Of a DNA stretch of 64,000 nt, positions 12,302 through 51,400 are shown in pieces; the first letter of the stretch is position 1; every line of letters begins with the position of its first letter. The position numbers and the translations under genes are program-made. The stretch spans positions 1,240,001 through 1,304,000 of the forward strand of contig NC_085123.1 in NCBI RefSeq assembly GCF_030269925.1, written 5' to 3'. The DNA comes from Bombyx mori. Its lineage: Eukaryota; Arthropoda; Insecta; Lepidoptera; Bombycidae. The notes beneath the pieces were generated by a model. The model had not been told where the DNA came from. It worked only from the letters and a program-made list of their open reading frames with translations, and did no database searches.

Positions 12302-12413
12302 CAAGGTGGGTGACGCATTTACGTTGGGGATGTCTATGGGCTCCAGTAACCACTTAACATCGGGTGGGCTGTGAGCTCGTCCACCTATCTAAGCAATAAA
12401 AAAAAAAGAGCTA
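12302..12413 (+). mobile_element. Bm1 SINE 3' fragment abutting the inverted duplication
   Basis: CAAGGTGGGTGACGC to ATCTAAGCAATAAAAAA, with the same GTTGGGGATGTC variant as arm 2. It starts exactly where arm 2 ends. Confidence 0.85.
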
Positions 12414-12871
12414 AGACAAAAAAAAAGAAGGGAGACCACACAAGGGGAACCATGCCTCTTTCTACTGTGCAAACCACTAATTAAGTAATTGTTCACACTT
12501 CGGAGATTGGTACTAAATCTATCCGCAGTAATATCTTTTTTAAACATATAAAAAGAGTATGGCACTTAATTTATTAAGATTTATTGCTGTATTTCACTGC
12601 CGGTTACGATATTTCGCATTCATATGAGTCGATACGATAGCTGTGAGAATTTCTGTAGCTATGAATAATCTACACTCCGGTAGATGGATGGTATAAAAAA
12701 AATTGTAATTAATTAATTTTGGTTTTATTAATTCTATTTATTATTGGAGCCTGTGCGTTACTTACGTCTTCTATTGTTGTAAAATTTATTAAAGACGATC
12801 ACTTGTCGATTATTTCCAAGCATCTTTAGGATTGAAACGTTTTTGATTATTTTGAGATATCATTGAATATA

Positions 12872-13113
12872 TACTGGTGGTAGGACCTCTTGTGAGTCCG
12901 CACGGGTAGGTACCACCACTCCGCCTATTTCTGTCGTGAAGCAGTAATGCGTTTCGGTTTGAAGGGTGGTGTAGCCGTTGTAACTATACTGAGATCTTAG
13001 AACTTATATCTCAAGGTGGGTGGCGCATTTACGTTGTAGATCTCTATGGGATCCAGTAACTACTTTACACCAGGTGGGCTGTGAGCTCGTCCATCCAACT
13101 AAGCAATAAAAAT
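12872..13113 (+). mobile_element. Bm1 SINE just upstream of a zip exon
   Basis: TACTGGTGGTAGGACCTC to CCAACTAAGCAATAAAA; covers the body without the tRNA-like head. Its tail stops about 50 bp before the acceptor of exon 13168-13324. Confidence 0.92.
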
Positions 13114-13167
13114 AATAATGAAATGTTGTAAAATGATTTTAATGTTCTTTAATGTTTTTGTCCACAG

Positions 13168-40706
<27,539 letters not shown>

Positions 40707-41130
40707 CATTAACAAGTCACTAGCGATGTTCACTTTGAATTTTATTCTTTAACACCCATAGGAATAGAGCTGAGATTTCTTTGTAAGGTAAACCTTAGGC
40801 TTAGGTCCTTTGTATGGCACGCATTCGTATTTCGAAATTATTGTTGGTAACGGTGTTGCAAACGTTAGAAATCGAAGCGTTATCGCAATATTTTTGTTAG
40901 AATTAAATGATATAAATTCAAGTAGACATCGCATTCGGACAGTAAGTTTAACTCTACAGCTTCGCATTCTGTTTTGCCTTTGATAATTGTTATGTATACA
41001 GATTGTAGTAATAAATGTTACAATAATATTTTATGGTGTTAAATTTTAATGTCTACATATTATGTATGTACGGGGCATATTTCCGCCGATGCTGTTCACT
41101 CGGCCAAGCAAATAAAGTTCTTAGTCGATC
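40707..41130 (+). promoter_or_regulatory. zip: zip 3' UTR with candidate polyadenylation signals
   Basis: AT-rich non-coding sequence after the stop. AATAAA occurs at 41010-41015 and again at 41111-41116, the second about 400 nt downstream of the stop. Either could serve; later AATAAA-like sites near 42172 would give a longer UTR. Confidence 0.5.
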
Positions 41131-41813
41131 AGAAGACAGATTGTGACTGATTTTCAAGACAATATGGCCGCCTGACAAATTATAATGCTGACAAATATTA
41201 TTGTACCTTTTTAGAACGCGCTGTATTTACGCGTACATTTTATAAGTATTGTAATTTAAAGAAATGTAGATAGGCACACTAGAGGCGGCCTAAGTTTTTA
41301 ACGAATATATTCGGCTCTCTGTCACTCTTGCGGTCAGAGCGCGAGTGCGACAGAGACGTGCATAGCTGCATTTTAACCTCTTGCTTAGATACCGGTGCTC
41401 AATTTAATCTAAAAACAATGCATTTAAACAGTCTTATGTATCTTTTTGGTACTTTCTCACAACTATTTTGATATCCCCAATTGCGCATCCAGTATTATAC
41501 GATACATTCCTTGATAAATCGAAGTATATCTTCATGTTTACCCAGATTCGATCGAAAATAACATTGGTGATATTCTTTTTTTTTTTAAATGTAAACAAAG
41601 AGTATTATTGTTTTGTGGCAAAAGTACATAAATCATGTTATAAGAAAATAAGCAAAATAGTGCATTTAAAAAAAGCGACTGAGCAACGAAGACTGTTTTT
41701 GAGGGAATCGTTTTTTGATACACTTAATTCGAAATTTGTACAACGTTAAATTTATATTAATATTTTTTACTACCGTCAAATTGAGTGTGATGGATAACAC
41801 TGTTTCCGGATCG

Positions 41814-41876
41814 AACCCGCGATCCGTTGGTCCGCCACGACGCTCGCCTCGCGTGTCGTCCCGCGCTACATGTAAA
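41814..41876 (-). repeat. tRNA-like B-box segment
   Basis: The antisense strand reads GGATCGCGGGTTCGATCCGG, which fits a tRNA T-arm/B box, with GTGGCGGACCAACGG before it. No complete cloverleaf was found; probably a tRNA-derived SINE head or a tRNA relic. The rest of 41130-42637 shows only AT-rich sequence. Confidence 0.3.
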
Positions 41877-42637
41877 TAAAATCAGTGCGAACACTGAGCG
41901 CTTAGTTGCCATAAAATTTTACGATTTAGTTTTAAGTAACACGAAACATTTAGCCTTTTTGATGCATACGTGACAGTTCTGAACTTTAACGTCTACACAG
42001 TAAGTACGAGAATAGCTTGACGTATGTTAACTGTCGCGTATCGCTATTTTTGTAACCGTATTTCACTCAAAATGTAACGTTTTTAAACAACAAAACGTGT
42101 AAATACGCCATTGTTTTTGGTGTTTTTTTTTTTAAATACAATGCTGTATCGATTGTTGCCAACCGAAAAAATAAAGCGGCAGACACGGCTCACGAACATA
42201 GACGTTTAATATTAAGAACGTAGGAATAAATTGTGGCCTTAGGTTTTTTTTTTAATATGGACAATACGTAAATCGGAACGTTATCGCCCTCTGTTGGCGC
42301 TAAATACGAGTGTAACTTTGTAATGAGCATTTTAACAATGTCTACCAACGTCTATTTATCTACCTATCCAATTTTTTATTTTTATTTTATTTAATAAATA
42401 TAGTTTTTTTCTTTTTCCGATATAATAATATAAATTCTAAATGTAAGTGAACCATTGAAGCATAAACATATTTTACATAAATATTATATTTAATTATTAA
42501 CAATATTGATGTAATTGTAAAATTGGTCATAGGTTGTAACAAGTTATAAGTTGGTATGCCAATTAAACAATTTTTCATAATTTTTAAAAATCATTCGTTT
42601 TATTTGTCACTTTAACTGTACAGGGTGTAGAGAACGG

Positions 42638-42808
42638 TGTGCTTAGTGCGAGTTTTTTAACGTTCTCGATAGCGAAAAAGTTAGCTCATATTTGTATGGA
42701 ATGGGATCGTTTGCGTACGTTTGCCGCTAGGGGCGCTGTTCCAACTGCATACAAAATTGGGTTAACTTTTACGCTATCGAGAACGTTAAGAAACTCGCAC
42801 TAAGCACA
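42638..42808. mobile_element. Foldback MITE family 1, copy 2
   Basis: 171 bp with inverted ends TGTGCTTAGTGCGAGTTT and AAACTCGCACTAAGCACA, inner arms around CTCGATAGCG, and the central GCCGCTAGGGGCGCTGTTCC shared with 10718-10885. CGG flanks both sides (42635-42637 and 42809-42811), a possible 3-bp target duplication. Confidence 0.85.
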
Positions 42809-43220
42809 CGGATCTCGGAACTACCTAACGCGCGAATGACTAACCCAATGTGAACTGAACGCATTGTTCATCTAAATACAAGATTGTTCTAGAAACTTGC
42901 TCTAGCTGCTGCTTGGCTATGTCCTTGTTATTGTTCATGCCTATCACGATGACCACGTGGCCCGTATGATTCGACGCATTGCATGACAATAAATAGCCGC
43001 ACTTTTAGTCAAGATTAGATTCTGCGCGTCAATTTATTCTTAATCTTCGACATTTTTTTAATGTTTTTTTTGAGCTCATACAGTAGTGGGACTTGCTAAC
43101 AGCTGCTCAAGCTTTACAACTCAAACGTATCTGGTTAACGAATCCATTTACTCACTAAACTACCGCGTGTCAAAAACCGTTGAATGCAATATTTAACAAC
43201 TCTGAACTGTCTGGTATTCC

Positions 43221-43500
43221 AGCTTCACCGAGCTCAGCCTAAGAGAATTTACTAACACTATACCTAGTAAGCGCAATGCTTCGCTGAATCTATCACTAAA
43301 TCGATATCGCGACCCAATGAGAAGATCCCGCGAGAAACTAGGAATTCTTTCTACGGGTTAGGCTGCACGTCGAACTCTTCATCGCATTCGACATGTTTGA
43401 TATGTGTGTGAATGATGCAATTTAAATTTTTGGCAGGTCTAACTTTTATTACACGATGTTAGTCCCTGGAAGTCGTGGAAGTCAGCCGTGAACTATTATC
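43221..43500. repeat. Decayed repeat B and Bm1 5'-region fragments
   Basis: 43221-43341 keeps GAGAAGATCCCGCGAGAAAC and related pieces of repeat B. 43425-43500 keeps TTTTATTACACGATGTTAG from the Bm1 5' half (as at 2390-2420). Confidence 0.5.
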
Positions 43501-43675
43501 TCATGTTCAAGTTGTTTTTGGGTTCGGGTCACTACTTACGTCCAACCATGCAGTGCAAAAGAAGACTATTAATACAGGGACGCGCAAACATTGACTTCTC
43601 ATAACGGCCATCTTGGTGAAGCGATAGTTTTCAAATTTGATATGAACACATATTTAATTTTAGTTGTGACATTAC

Positions 43676-44106
43676 ACGTCCTTGTTTCTTCAAAGATGCG
43701 CAAGGAGTCGCACTCACTGTCAATGGCGACCGATATCGGACGACAATGACAAACTTTGCAGCCTAGGATAGACTGTATGGATCTCACAAAAATGTGGTTC
43801 CAACAGGACGGCACCACTTGCCATACAGCACGGGAAACATTAAGTTTATTGGATGTGAAATTTGATGGCTGGTATGGTGGCGACATCAACTGGCCACCGA
43901 TATCGTGTGACTTAACACCGTTCAACTACTTTCTGTGGGGTTACGTGAAATCTCTAGTCTATGCAGACAAGCCACAGACTATTGCCCCCCTGAAGGCCAA
44001 CATAACTCGCGCTCTTCGTGAAATTGAGCCTCATTTCTGCGAGGATGTAAAATTAGTCCACCAGGATACACCACCTACGGCGGAGTCGCGGCGGCCATTT
44101 GGCTGA
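43676..44106 (+). pseudogene. Mariner/Tc1-superfamily transposase, C-terminal pseudogene
   Basis: The first frame reads FFKDAQGVALTVNGDRYRTT up to a stop at 43763. A second frame then reads MWFQQDGTTCHTARET (second catalytic Asp), INWPPISCDLTPFNYFLWG (third catalytic Asp, 33 residues later), and DKPQTIAPLKANITRALREI. The frame change and missing N-terminal half make it dead. Terminal repeats were not identified. It ends about 365 bp before the IMPase ATG. Confidence 0.88.
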
Positions 44107-44469
44107 AATTATATTCCATACATAATGTCATCGAATACCTTTTAAAATAAAATATAAATTGTGGCAATATCACTTAAACAGGTTTATTTATTTATTTTCA
44201 AGTTTGAGCGCCCTTAATGAAAAACCCTTTAGTAGGTAATACTTTTTTATAAGACGAAAGTTTTCATTAATGTCTAATGTAACTTTGACACTTTGGTCAT
44301 GACAATTATTGACATTGACATTTAGCCACTACTGTTGAGAAAATTATTTCGTTTTCTTTCTTCATGGAAATTAATTTGCAATATTTTTTCTTTTTCAACG
44401 CATAATTTAATTATCAAAAAATATTGAAATAAATCTCAGAAAACAATCATTGAATTAGTAAAATTGAAA

Positions 44470-45291
44470 ATGACTGATAAAGTTGACCAATACTACGACG
44501 TTGCTTTGTCCCTGGTAAAAACTTGTGGAAACCTTATTAGTGAGCACATTAATGGTTGTAAATCCTTCGTACTGAAATCATGTGACATAGATCTGGTGAC
44601 TGAAATAGATAAAAAAGTTGAAGACACACTGGTTGGCGGTCTTTCTAAAGCCTTTCCCGACCACAAGTTTATTGGTGAGGAGTCAGTCGCAGACGGGACG
44701 AAATGCGAGTTGACAGACTCACCAACATGGATCATCGATCCAGTTGATGGAACAATGAACTTCGTGCACGGTTTTCCGCACAGCTCAATATCGGTGGGCC
44801 TCACAATTAATAAGGAGCCAGTTGTTGGTATTATCTATAATCCTATCTTAGGGCAGATGTTTACTGCTAAGAAAGGTCAAGGTGCCTTCTTAAATGAGAC
44901 ACAAATTCATGTGTCACAAGTTAAAGAGTTTGCCACGGCTTTAGTCACATTTGAAGCAGGTACGAGTCGAGACCCTGAGAGATTTAAGGCTGTGATGGAG
45001 AACTATAAGATTCTGGTCAGTAAAGGGCATGGAGTGAGAACATTGGGTTCAGCTGCACTGAATATGGCTATGGTGGCTTTAGGAGGGGCTGATGCTTATT
45101 TTGAATTTGGTATTCATGCTTGGGATGTTGCAGCAGGAACTGTTTTGGTGAGGGAAGCTGGTGGAGTGGTCATTGATCCTGCTGGTGGACCATTTGACAT
45201 ATTGTCTAGGAGAATACTCAGTGCCAGTACAATGGAATTAGCAGAAGAGATCTCAAAAAATATAGTTCAGTTTTATCCTGAGAGAGATTAA
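44470..45291 (+). CDS. Inositol monophosphatase (IMPase), intronless
   Basis: Mg2+-dependent, lithium-sensitive-family phosphatase that hydrolyses inositol monophosphates to free myo-inositol in the cytosol. ATG at 44470 gives 273 residues, matching the usual 270-280. Visible signatures: GEES (metal-binding Glu near residue 70), WIIDPVDGTMNFVHGFPHSS (motif 1 with the metal-binding Asp pair and catalytic Thr), and WDVAAGTVLVREAGG (motif 2 with the third metal Asp). The usual second Thr of DGTTN is Met here; the catalytic Thr is kept. An upstream in-frame TTG at 44464 is not a credible start. The gene has no introns, so it is either a natural single-exon gene or an old retrocopy; no poly(A) tract or target duplication was seen. 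The frame is fully open, so it is probably functional. Confidence 0.95.
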   Translation: MTDKVDQYYDVALSLVKTCGNLISEHINGCKSFVLKSCDIDLVTEIDKKVEDTLVGGLSKAFPDHKFIGEESVADGTKCELTDSPTWIIDPVDGTMNFVHGFPHSSISVGLTINKEPVVGIIYNPILGQMFTAKKGQGAFLNETQIHVSQVKEFATALVTFEAGTSRDPERFKAVMENYKILVSKGHGVRTLGSAALNMAMVALGGADAYFEFGIHAWDVAAGTVLVREAGGVVIDPAGGPFDILSRRILSASTMELAEEISKNIVQFYPERD

Positions 45292-45343
45292 ATTCCCTCA
45301 TAGTTTGTGAAATGAATTAGAAATTTTAAAACCATTTTATTTT

Positions 45344-45349
45344 AATAAA
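45344..45349 (+). promoter_or_regulatory. Polyadenylation signal of the IMPase gene
   Basis: AATAAA 53 nt after the IMPase stop codon, in an AT-rich stretch; the nearest canonical signal to the gene. Confidence 0.6.
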
Positions 45350-45564
45350 TTTTAAACTCAATATGAAATTAGATAGAATTTCTTGATTTAATACATAAAT
45401 GTTAATACCACAAAGCAAATTTATAAAACTACATGAATAAGCAAATTATAAACTCATTTTAGTCTACAAAATATGACACACCTGTGCCCATGTTAGAATC
45501 CAGGTGTTAGAATAAGGGTTTCAATTGTCTAATGAGAACCCTCAAAAATTATAATATGCACAGT

Positions 45565-45834
45565 TACTAGTGGAAGGACGTTTTGTGAGTCTGCACAGGT
45601 ACGTACTGCCCCCCCTTTCCTATTTTTGCCGTGAAGCAGTAATGCATTTCGGTTTGAAGGGTGGGGCAACCTTTGGACTAAAAACTGAGACCTAAGAACT
45701 AATATCTCAAGGTAGGTAGGGGAATTTGCGTTGTAGATGTCTATGGGCTCCTGTGGCTTTTAGCTGATATTTATGGGCCCCAGTACCAATAGGTGGTTCG
45801 TGAGCTTGTCCACCCATCAAAACTATACAATAAT
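45565..45834 (+). mobile_element. Degenerate Bm1 SINE with tail duplication
   Basis: TACTAGTGGAAGGACGTTTTG to CACCCATCAAAACTATACAAT; GTCTATGGGCTCC is partly repeated as ATTTATGGGCCCCAG. Confidence 0.75.
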
Positions 45835-46089
45835 AGTTATAATAATGATTACTACTTTTGGTGCATTTTATATGCATTTCTTTTAAAAAAGTGAAGGTCA
45901 TGAGAGAATTTTAATTTATTAAAAATGTACTTGTAAATACTTGATCAAATCATTATAGTATTTTTATTTATGTTTACAACTCACAAAATGAAGATACATG
46001 TTCTTTATAAAAAAATGTGGCTTAATCTCACGTTTGTTGTTTCTGAAGTTTTTAATTCTTTACGGTTTGTATGGCCACAGATGACTAAC

Positions 46090-46217
46090 AGTACTGAGAC
46101 CTTAGATCTACCCTCTCAAGGTACGTGGCGGCATTTTCGTTGTTGATGCTGTGGTTTCCGGTAACCCCTTCACACCAGGTGGGCCTGAGAGCGTCCACCC
46201 ATCACAGCAATAAGAAA
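46090..46217 (+). mobile_element. Degenerate Bm1 SINE 3' part
   Basis: GTACTGAGACCTTAGATCTA to CCACCCATCACAGCAATAAG. Confidence 0.7.
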
Positions 46218-46650
46218 AGAAGAACTTAGCTGAAACCTTAAATATTAAAATTATTATGTTAAATATTTAATTTTATAGTTTTAACTAATTTTAGACAGCA
46301 GTTTTACTGTTTTATGAATATAGGTAATATCTCATACTGGCTAGTCGTAAGCTTATATGTTTTTCATTACTGAAAAGTAAATGTTTAGTATTGTATATTA
46401 AAATCTCATCCCTAAATGAGTAGCTGTGTAGTAAAAAAAACAGTTCTGTTACACAGATGGTGTTTGATGGTGAAAAGTGAGATTGTTAGTTTACCCTATG
46501 GTATAGTTATGTAGCAATATTATGTAGAGTAATATTCAATTTATATTTTATCTAATTTTCTCTCGCTTTGATTTGTGTTAATATTATTTAAAAAATAAAA
46601 TTGTGTAAAAACGGTCAACATTGCTATTTATTTTATTAGTATTAATTAGC

Positions 46651-46795
46651 ATTCTTCAAACGAGGCTTGTGGAGAGTATTAAGCGGTAGGCAGCGGCTTG
46701 GCTCTGCCCCTGGCATTGCTGACGCCCATGAGCGACGGTAACCATTTACCTTCAGGTGGACCGTATGCCTGCTAGGGCAATAAAAAATAATAATA
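46651..46795 (+). mobile_element. BMC1-type LINE 3' fragment
   Basis: TTCTTCAAACGAGGCTTGTG (last RT codons) to TATGCCTGCTAGGGCAATAAAAAA. Confidence 0.88.
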
Positions 46796-46926
46796 ATATG
46801 AGTTATGAATTAAGTCGTGGTGTGAATCATGGTGAAACGCTATAGATTAATGCCACAGTCCGTTTTAGTATCAGGCAAAGGCAAGCTGCAATACAACAAT
46901 CAAAATTCACTCTACCTGCACTTTTT

Positions 46927-47012
46927 GTATTCTTTTATTGCCATTGTAGGCAGGCGAGCATACGTCACACTTGATGGTGAGTGGTTGCCTTCGCTCGAAG
47001 ATGACAGCAACT
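46927..47012 (-). mobile_element. Degenerate LINE 3' tail
   Basis: TTTTATTGCCATTGTAGGCAG, then CACTTGATGGTGAGTGG; truncated. Confidence 0.7.
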
Positions 47013-48263
47013 GAGTTGCAGATAATTTTTTCTTTACAATTTCATAACTTCCGATGATGATACCGATCAAAATAAGAGAAATACTATTTCATTTTTTTAC
47101 TAGTCTTTAATGGTTTTGGAAATTTTATGCTAACATTGTTTAGTGTCAATAAATAGTTTGTCACAGTCTCGCTTTACTCAGTCAATACTGTCAATATTAC
47201 GTCAGTACTATCAAGTCATATAATTACGCAAGCGCTTCCACTTGTAATTAAAGCACCTTCTCAGTTTAAATCTAATCAGTCAGATAACAAATATCAATAA
47301 TTTAAAAAGAGGGTATCTTTAATTTAGATATTTTGGATATTGTTTTTATGGAAATGTTTTTCCTCATGGCTCAATACGTTATGAATCTAATACGAAGAAC
47401 TTTAAAAAAAAAACAGTATTCATATTGAAGTTTATACGTACATGCGAGAGATACTACAGTCCCTTCTAATGCTTAAAGTCTAAAATGTCATTAGTCTAGT
47501 TCAGTCAACATGTCATGTCCTATTAGTCATATTTCGAGCTTTCTCATCTTTAATAATAACGAAAAAAATAAAATAAATTTAAAAGCTCTGACTCAGAATG
47601 AGAAAGTTAGAAACTACCAAATTTGATGGAATAAATAAATAAGAAACACATTGCGATTTATCTGGCCGTGCGATAGACGTCACGAGATGTGCATATTCTT
47701 CCTTATATCCAGCTTCAAAAGGTCTACTGCTATTGTAATTGGTATATAAACAAACAAGAAATATCATTGTATCATTATAATGGTTTATGAAAATTATTAA
47801 TTTGTCATCAGTCAAAGTCGCTTTTATAGATTTAAGGTTTTTGTCGAAAAATGTTGTAAAAGTCATGAAAAAGCTAATGCTCAAATTATGGTAATACATT
47901 TTGTCAGTTATATGTCAGTCATTTAGGTCAGTGCGTCATTTCTAGTCTGTCAAGTAAGTCCAGTCTTTTTTTCGTTTTGAGTCACGTATTTTAAGTAGGT
48001 TGCTCTGCAAACTTTTACAATAACATGCTTCTGGTAATAATAGTGCTTATTACAATAATGTATAAGTCATTTCAGTAAATCATTGATATATAGGCCTGCA
48101 TTTACAGTATGGCGAATCTAAATTACGTATTTAAGAATACTTAAAGCAGGCATCTAAAGAAAGTAATATTTTCAATGCGTTTCTGTTTGACAATTTACAA
48201 AAGTTGAGATTATAAAAATATAAAATAATTATATACTACAATTGAACTAATTTAATGTTATTT

Positions 48264-48420
48264 CTAAAATCTTCCAGGACGTCGTCTTCTTAAATTCTTA
48301 AAGTTGAACGGTCTTGGTATTTCTGTGAGTGCCTGCGGATCACCTTTAATTACTGGCATTTTGTATGATATTCCCTCGGGTAAATCTTCCATTTCTTCAT
48401 ACACTGCCCATTGAGTCGGA
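48264..48420 (-). CDS. Peroxidase last exon and stop
   Basis: Acceptor TTTTCAG; completes a Ser codon and reads [20 protein letters not shown], ending in a basic tail LRRRRPGRF then TAG at 48264-48266. The phase match to 49321 and the absence of stops support it. It is 0.9 kb from the preceding exon. Confidence 0.85.
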
Positions 48421-51400
48421 CTGAAAATAAGATTTTTTTATTATAGTGGAATTTATTTCAAAACGCGAAAATACATTTTAACACGTATTTTATTATGTAA
48501 AACACCCTAATGAAAAAATATAGTATAGCATAGTAGTAAACTTTAATATCTTATTATTTGGCTTGGAGGAGATAGGGATTTTGCTGCGCGACCGAACTGA
48601 AAAAAATGTGATAGTAAAAACCGTAAGAAAAAGTCCGTGGAATAAGGCCTTGTTTTCCGCACAGCGATATTTCACCGCGCGATTTTTTTCTCGTAATTCT
48701 TTTTTTTTTTTATAAGGATCTTCGTTTCTATCCGGTGTCTCACGACACCACACATCTTTTTATACGTACTCAGTTGACGTGGTCAATAAGGATATTATTT
48801 CATCTATTTACTTGTGTTCATATTTACAGGGGCTTTAAGGCTAGCGTAAATTTGAAATTTGAAGTTATTGTTCTAATCAGTACAGTAGCATTAAAAACTA
48901 ACATTAACCCTCTTCCGGATTTCGACTTTTAGCATATATCCAAAGCCAAATGAAGACTTGAGTGGATGAAGGGGTTATGATACAATTTCTTAATTTTGGG
49001 ATAACGGGCAACAATCTTTTGTTAGTTGTACTTTTTCTACCCAGAGTTTTAAAGTCTAATATGGTTTATAGGCACATTCATTTAATGTAAAAACTCAAAA
49101 ATCTTAAAAATGGTACTTAATCCCTTCATCCATTCATGTCTTCAAATGTTTCAACAAGACCTTGTAAACGATCATGTGCTTACGTTAATTCGGAATACAG
49201 TTTTGCCAGTGATAATCAGCAAGAAACTGAAGGCGCAACTCTTAGGGCTTGCTCTTATACAAAAATATATTTTTCAACAAAAATTCAAGACCTATCTGAT
49301 TAATACTGAATCTGACATACCTGATTTCGCTCGGAATCACTTGGAAAGTAACCGATGGTGTTTTAGCCGCACTGGCTGGTTTCCTGATTCTGTTTCGTAC
49401 TCTTTCGGGTTTATTTGATTTTTGTTCAACTTCATCCAAATTCGCCATTTTATCTCCTGAAGATCGTTCTTCAATGCTTTCACTAGTCGGATCACTATCA
49501 GTATTGGATGTCTCCTCTTTCGTAGCTTTCTCAGTATCAGGATATTTATGTAATACGTTTTTCACGTAGTAATATTTACCACCGGTTTGCGGATAAGTAG
49601 GTAAACGGTCGTCGTCGTTACGTCTCGTCGGTCTAAGTAAAGTATATGGTCTAGTTGCAGTTTCATACAAATAAAAAGTTGATAGTTTCTCTGTATTGGT
49701 TTTGCCATTTTCAGTCAATTCAGATTTCGTGTCGTAAGTCGAAAAGTCTTTGCTAACAGTACCTAAGTCTATGTTAATTTCGTCATTATCAATCGTTTTA
49801 TAAGCAGTTATGTCACTTTTAGGTTCAGTCGAGTCATTTTTGTCGGTCATTCTTTTTATGTCAGTTATGTCAACATTTTGGTCAGAGAAGTCATCATTTT
49901 TGTCGTCAGTCATGTCAAGTTTAGTATCAATTTTATGTTTGGTGTCTGTCGTGTCAGTTTTAACGTCATTGTTAGTTTTGTCCGCGGTCAAGTCATTTAA
50001 ATCACCTCTATAATTGCCTACATAGCCGAAAGTGACTAGTTTGTACATGTTTTCTGTCGTAGAGGGTACCAAGAGGGCGGGTTTTTCGCTAACTTTTGGT
50101 TTATTGGTAATTTGAACACTCTCGTCATTAGATCTAGCTGATGAATGTGATGTGTGGCGATTCGTTTGAGCGTCAGGCCTGTTTTCCCTATAATTATCAT
50201 AGTTATTTTCTGGCCGTTTGTAATAGTAAGGTTTGTTCGGTCGTCTGTACGTATCGTCATAGGTCTGATAAGTCACTTTGACAACGTCACGTTCCGGAGG
50301 CCTTCTGGTCGTTTGCCTCCACGACACCGTAGGTCTAGGAACGTAGTTGATTAGGTAGGTGTATTTATCAATGTTTTCAGTAACAGTTATAACGGGTCTG
50401 TTGTGCGGTCTTTTATGATTTAGATTATTTATAACAATCGATTGAATGCTTTGTGTGTCGTCATTGTCGTAGTCGTAATCATCGTAACTAGTAGGTCTTT
50501 TGTGTCGCGAGTCAATCTTTTCAGTGTCGAAACGTAGTGTTTTGTTTTTAAAGTCTAATTTGTCGTCTATTTGTATTGTCTTGTCAGTTTTAGTCGCGTC
50601 TTCGTCAGTAACAGTCATGTTGTCGGGTTTAGTGTCAGTGATTTTGGATGTGGCATTTTCTGTTTTTTTAATGTCAATCGTTGAATTGACTACCGAAGCT
50701 GGTTTCTTTTCAGCCATCTTGACGGCGCTTTTGAGGGGTTTAGCTTTAGGAGTGGTAGGTTTTCTGGTTGTTGTGGAAGGTTTGGTCCGTTTAGGTTTCT
50801 TGGTGGTCGGTTTGTGGTCATCATCAACGGTTCTTATGTTATTCGAATCGTGTTCGATTTCGATCCACGGGGATAAGTCAAAGTTGCTCAATAGTCCGTT
50901 TTGACATGAAGTCCTTTCATTGTCAGGATTTTGAGGGGAGAGGAAAACAAACGGTTGGATCGTTTCGATCGTGTCTAAAGTTCGACATAGAACTTGCGCG
51001 AAGGATATCCTTCTGATCTGCTGTAGTTGCGCCGGAGTGAATGATGAATCGAAACCTCCATTTTCGTACCTGAAATTTAAAGGCCAACAATTTGTGATTG
51101 ATATCAAAACTCTATTAATTCATTTGCAGAAGGCGTAGATCAGCCGCTAATATGCTTTTCAACGGCGATCATTTGTCTAAAAGAGCTAATACCAATCTTA
51201 GAGTGTGATTATGATTCCTATCGTATCACTAGAAGTCGGAAACAGCTAAAAGAGAGTCTCACCAAAATCTATCGCCTTTTCTTAAATTGCCGAACTGCTG
51301 CGCGATGATGCAAGCAAACGTTGGCCCAACTAGACCTCCAACGACTGGCCTTTCAGCCATACCGCCAGTAAATAGGTCTATGTCATCCACATCCCTGAAA

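Larger units (their letters stand above)
1..13167. other. zip: Repeat-rich DNA upstream of the first visible zip exon, probably 5' intron
   Basis: No host exon was recognised. Missing myosin residues 1 to about 115 should be encoded upstream of position 1, so this is most simply the large 5' intron common in myosin genes. Identified repeats are listed separately. Stretches 1-590, 3300-3740, 4045-5560, 5800-6800, 7960-8625, 9925-10700 and 10890-11085 show nothing beyond AT-rich sequence; 10299-10380 is a GAAAT/GATGA-type simple repeat. Confidence 0.55.
45350..48263. other. Convergent intergenic region between IMPase and the peroxidase
   Basis: 3' ends of the two genes face each other. Contains two decayed Bm1 copies and two LINE tails (listed separately). 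47015-48263 is AT-rich with no gene signal. Confidence 0.7.

Noticed and set aside
1..13167. Search for the myosin N-terminal exon (residues 1 to about 115)
   Set aside because: No stretch resembling the SH3-like N-terminal subdomain with a phase-compatible donor was found; it is presumed to lie outside the window.
41468..41749. 93-codon ORF downstream of zip
   Set aside because: AT-rich, Phe/Lys/Ile-heavy, no recognisable motif; looks like chance.
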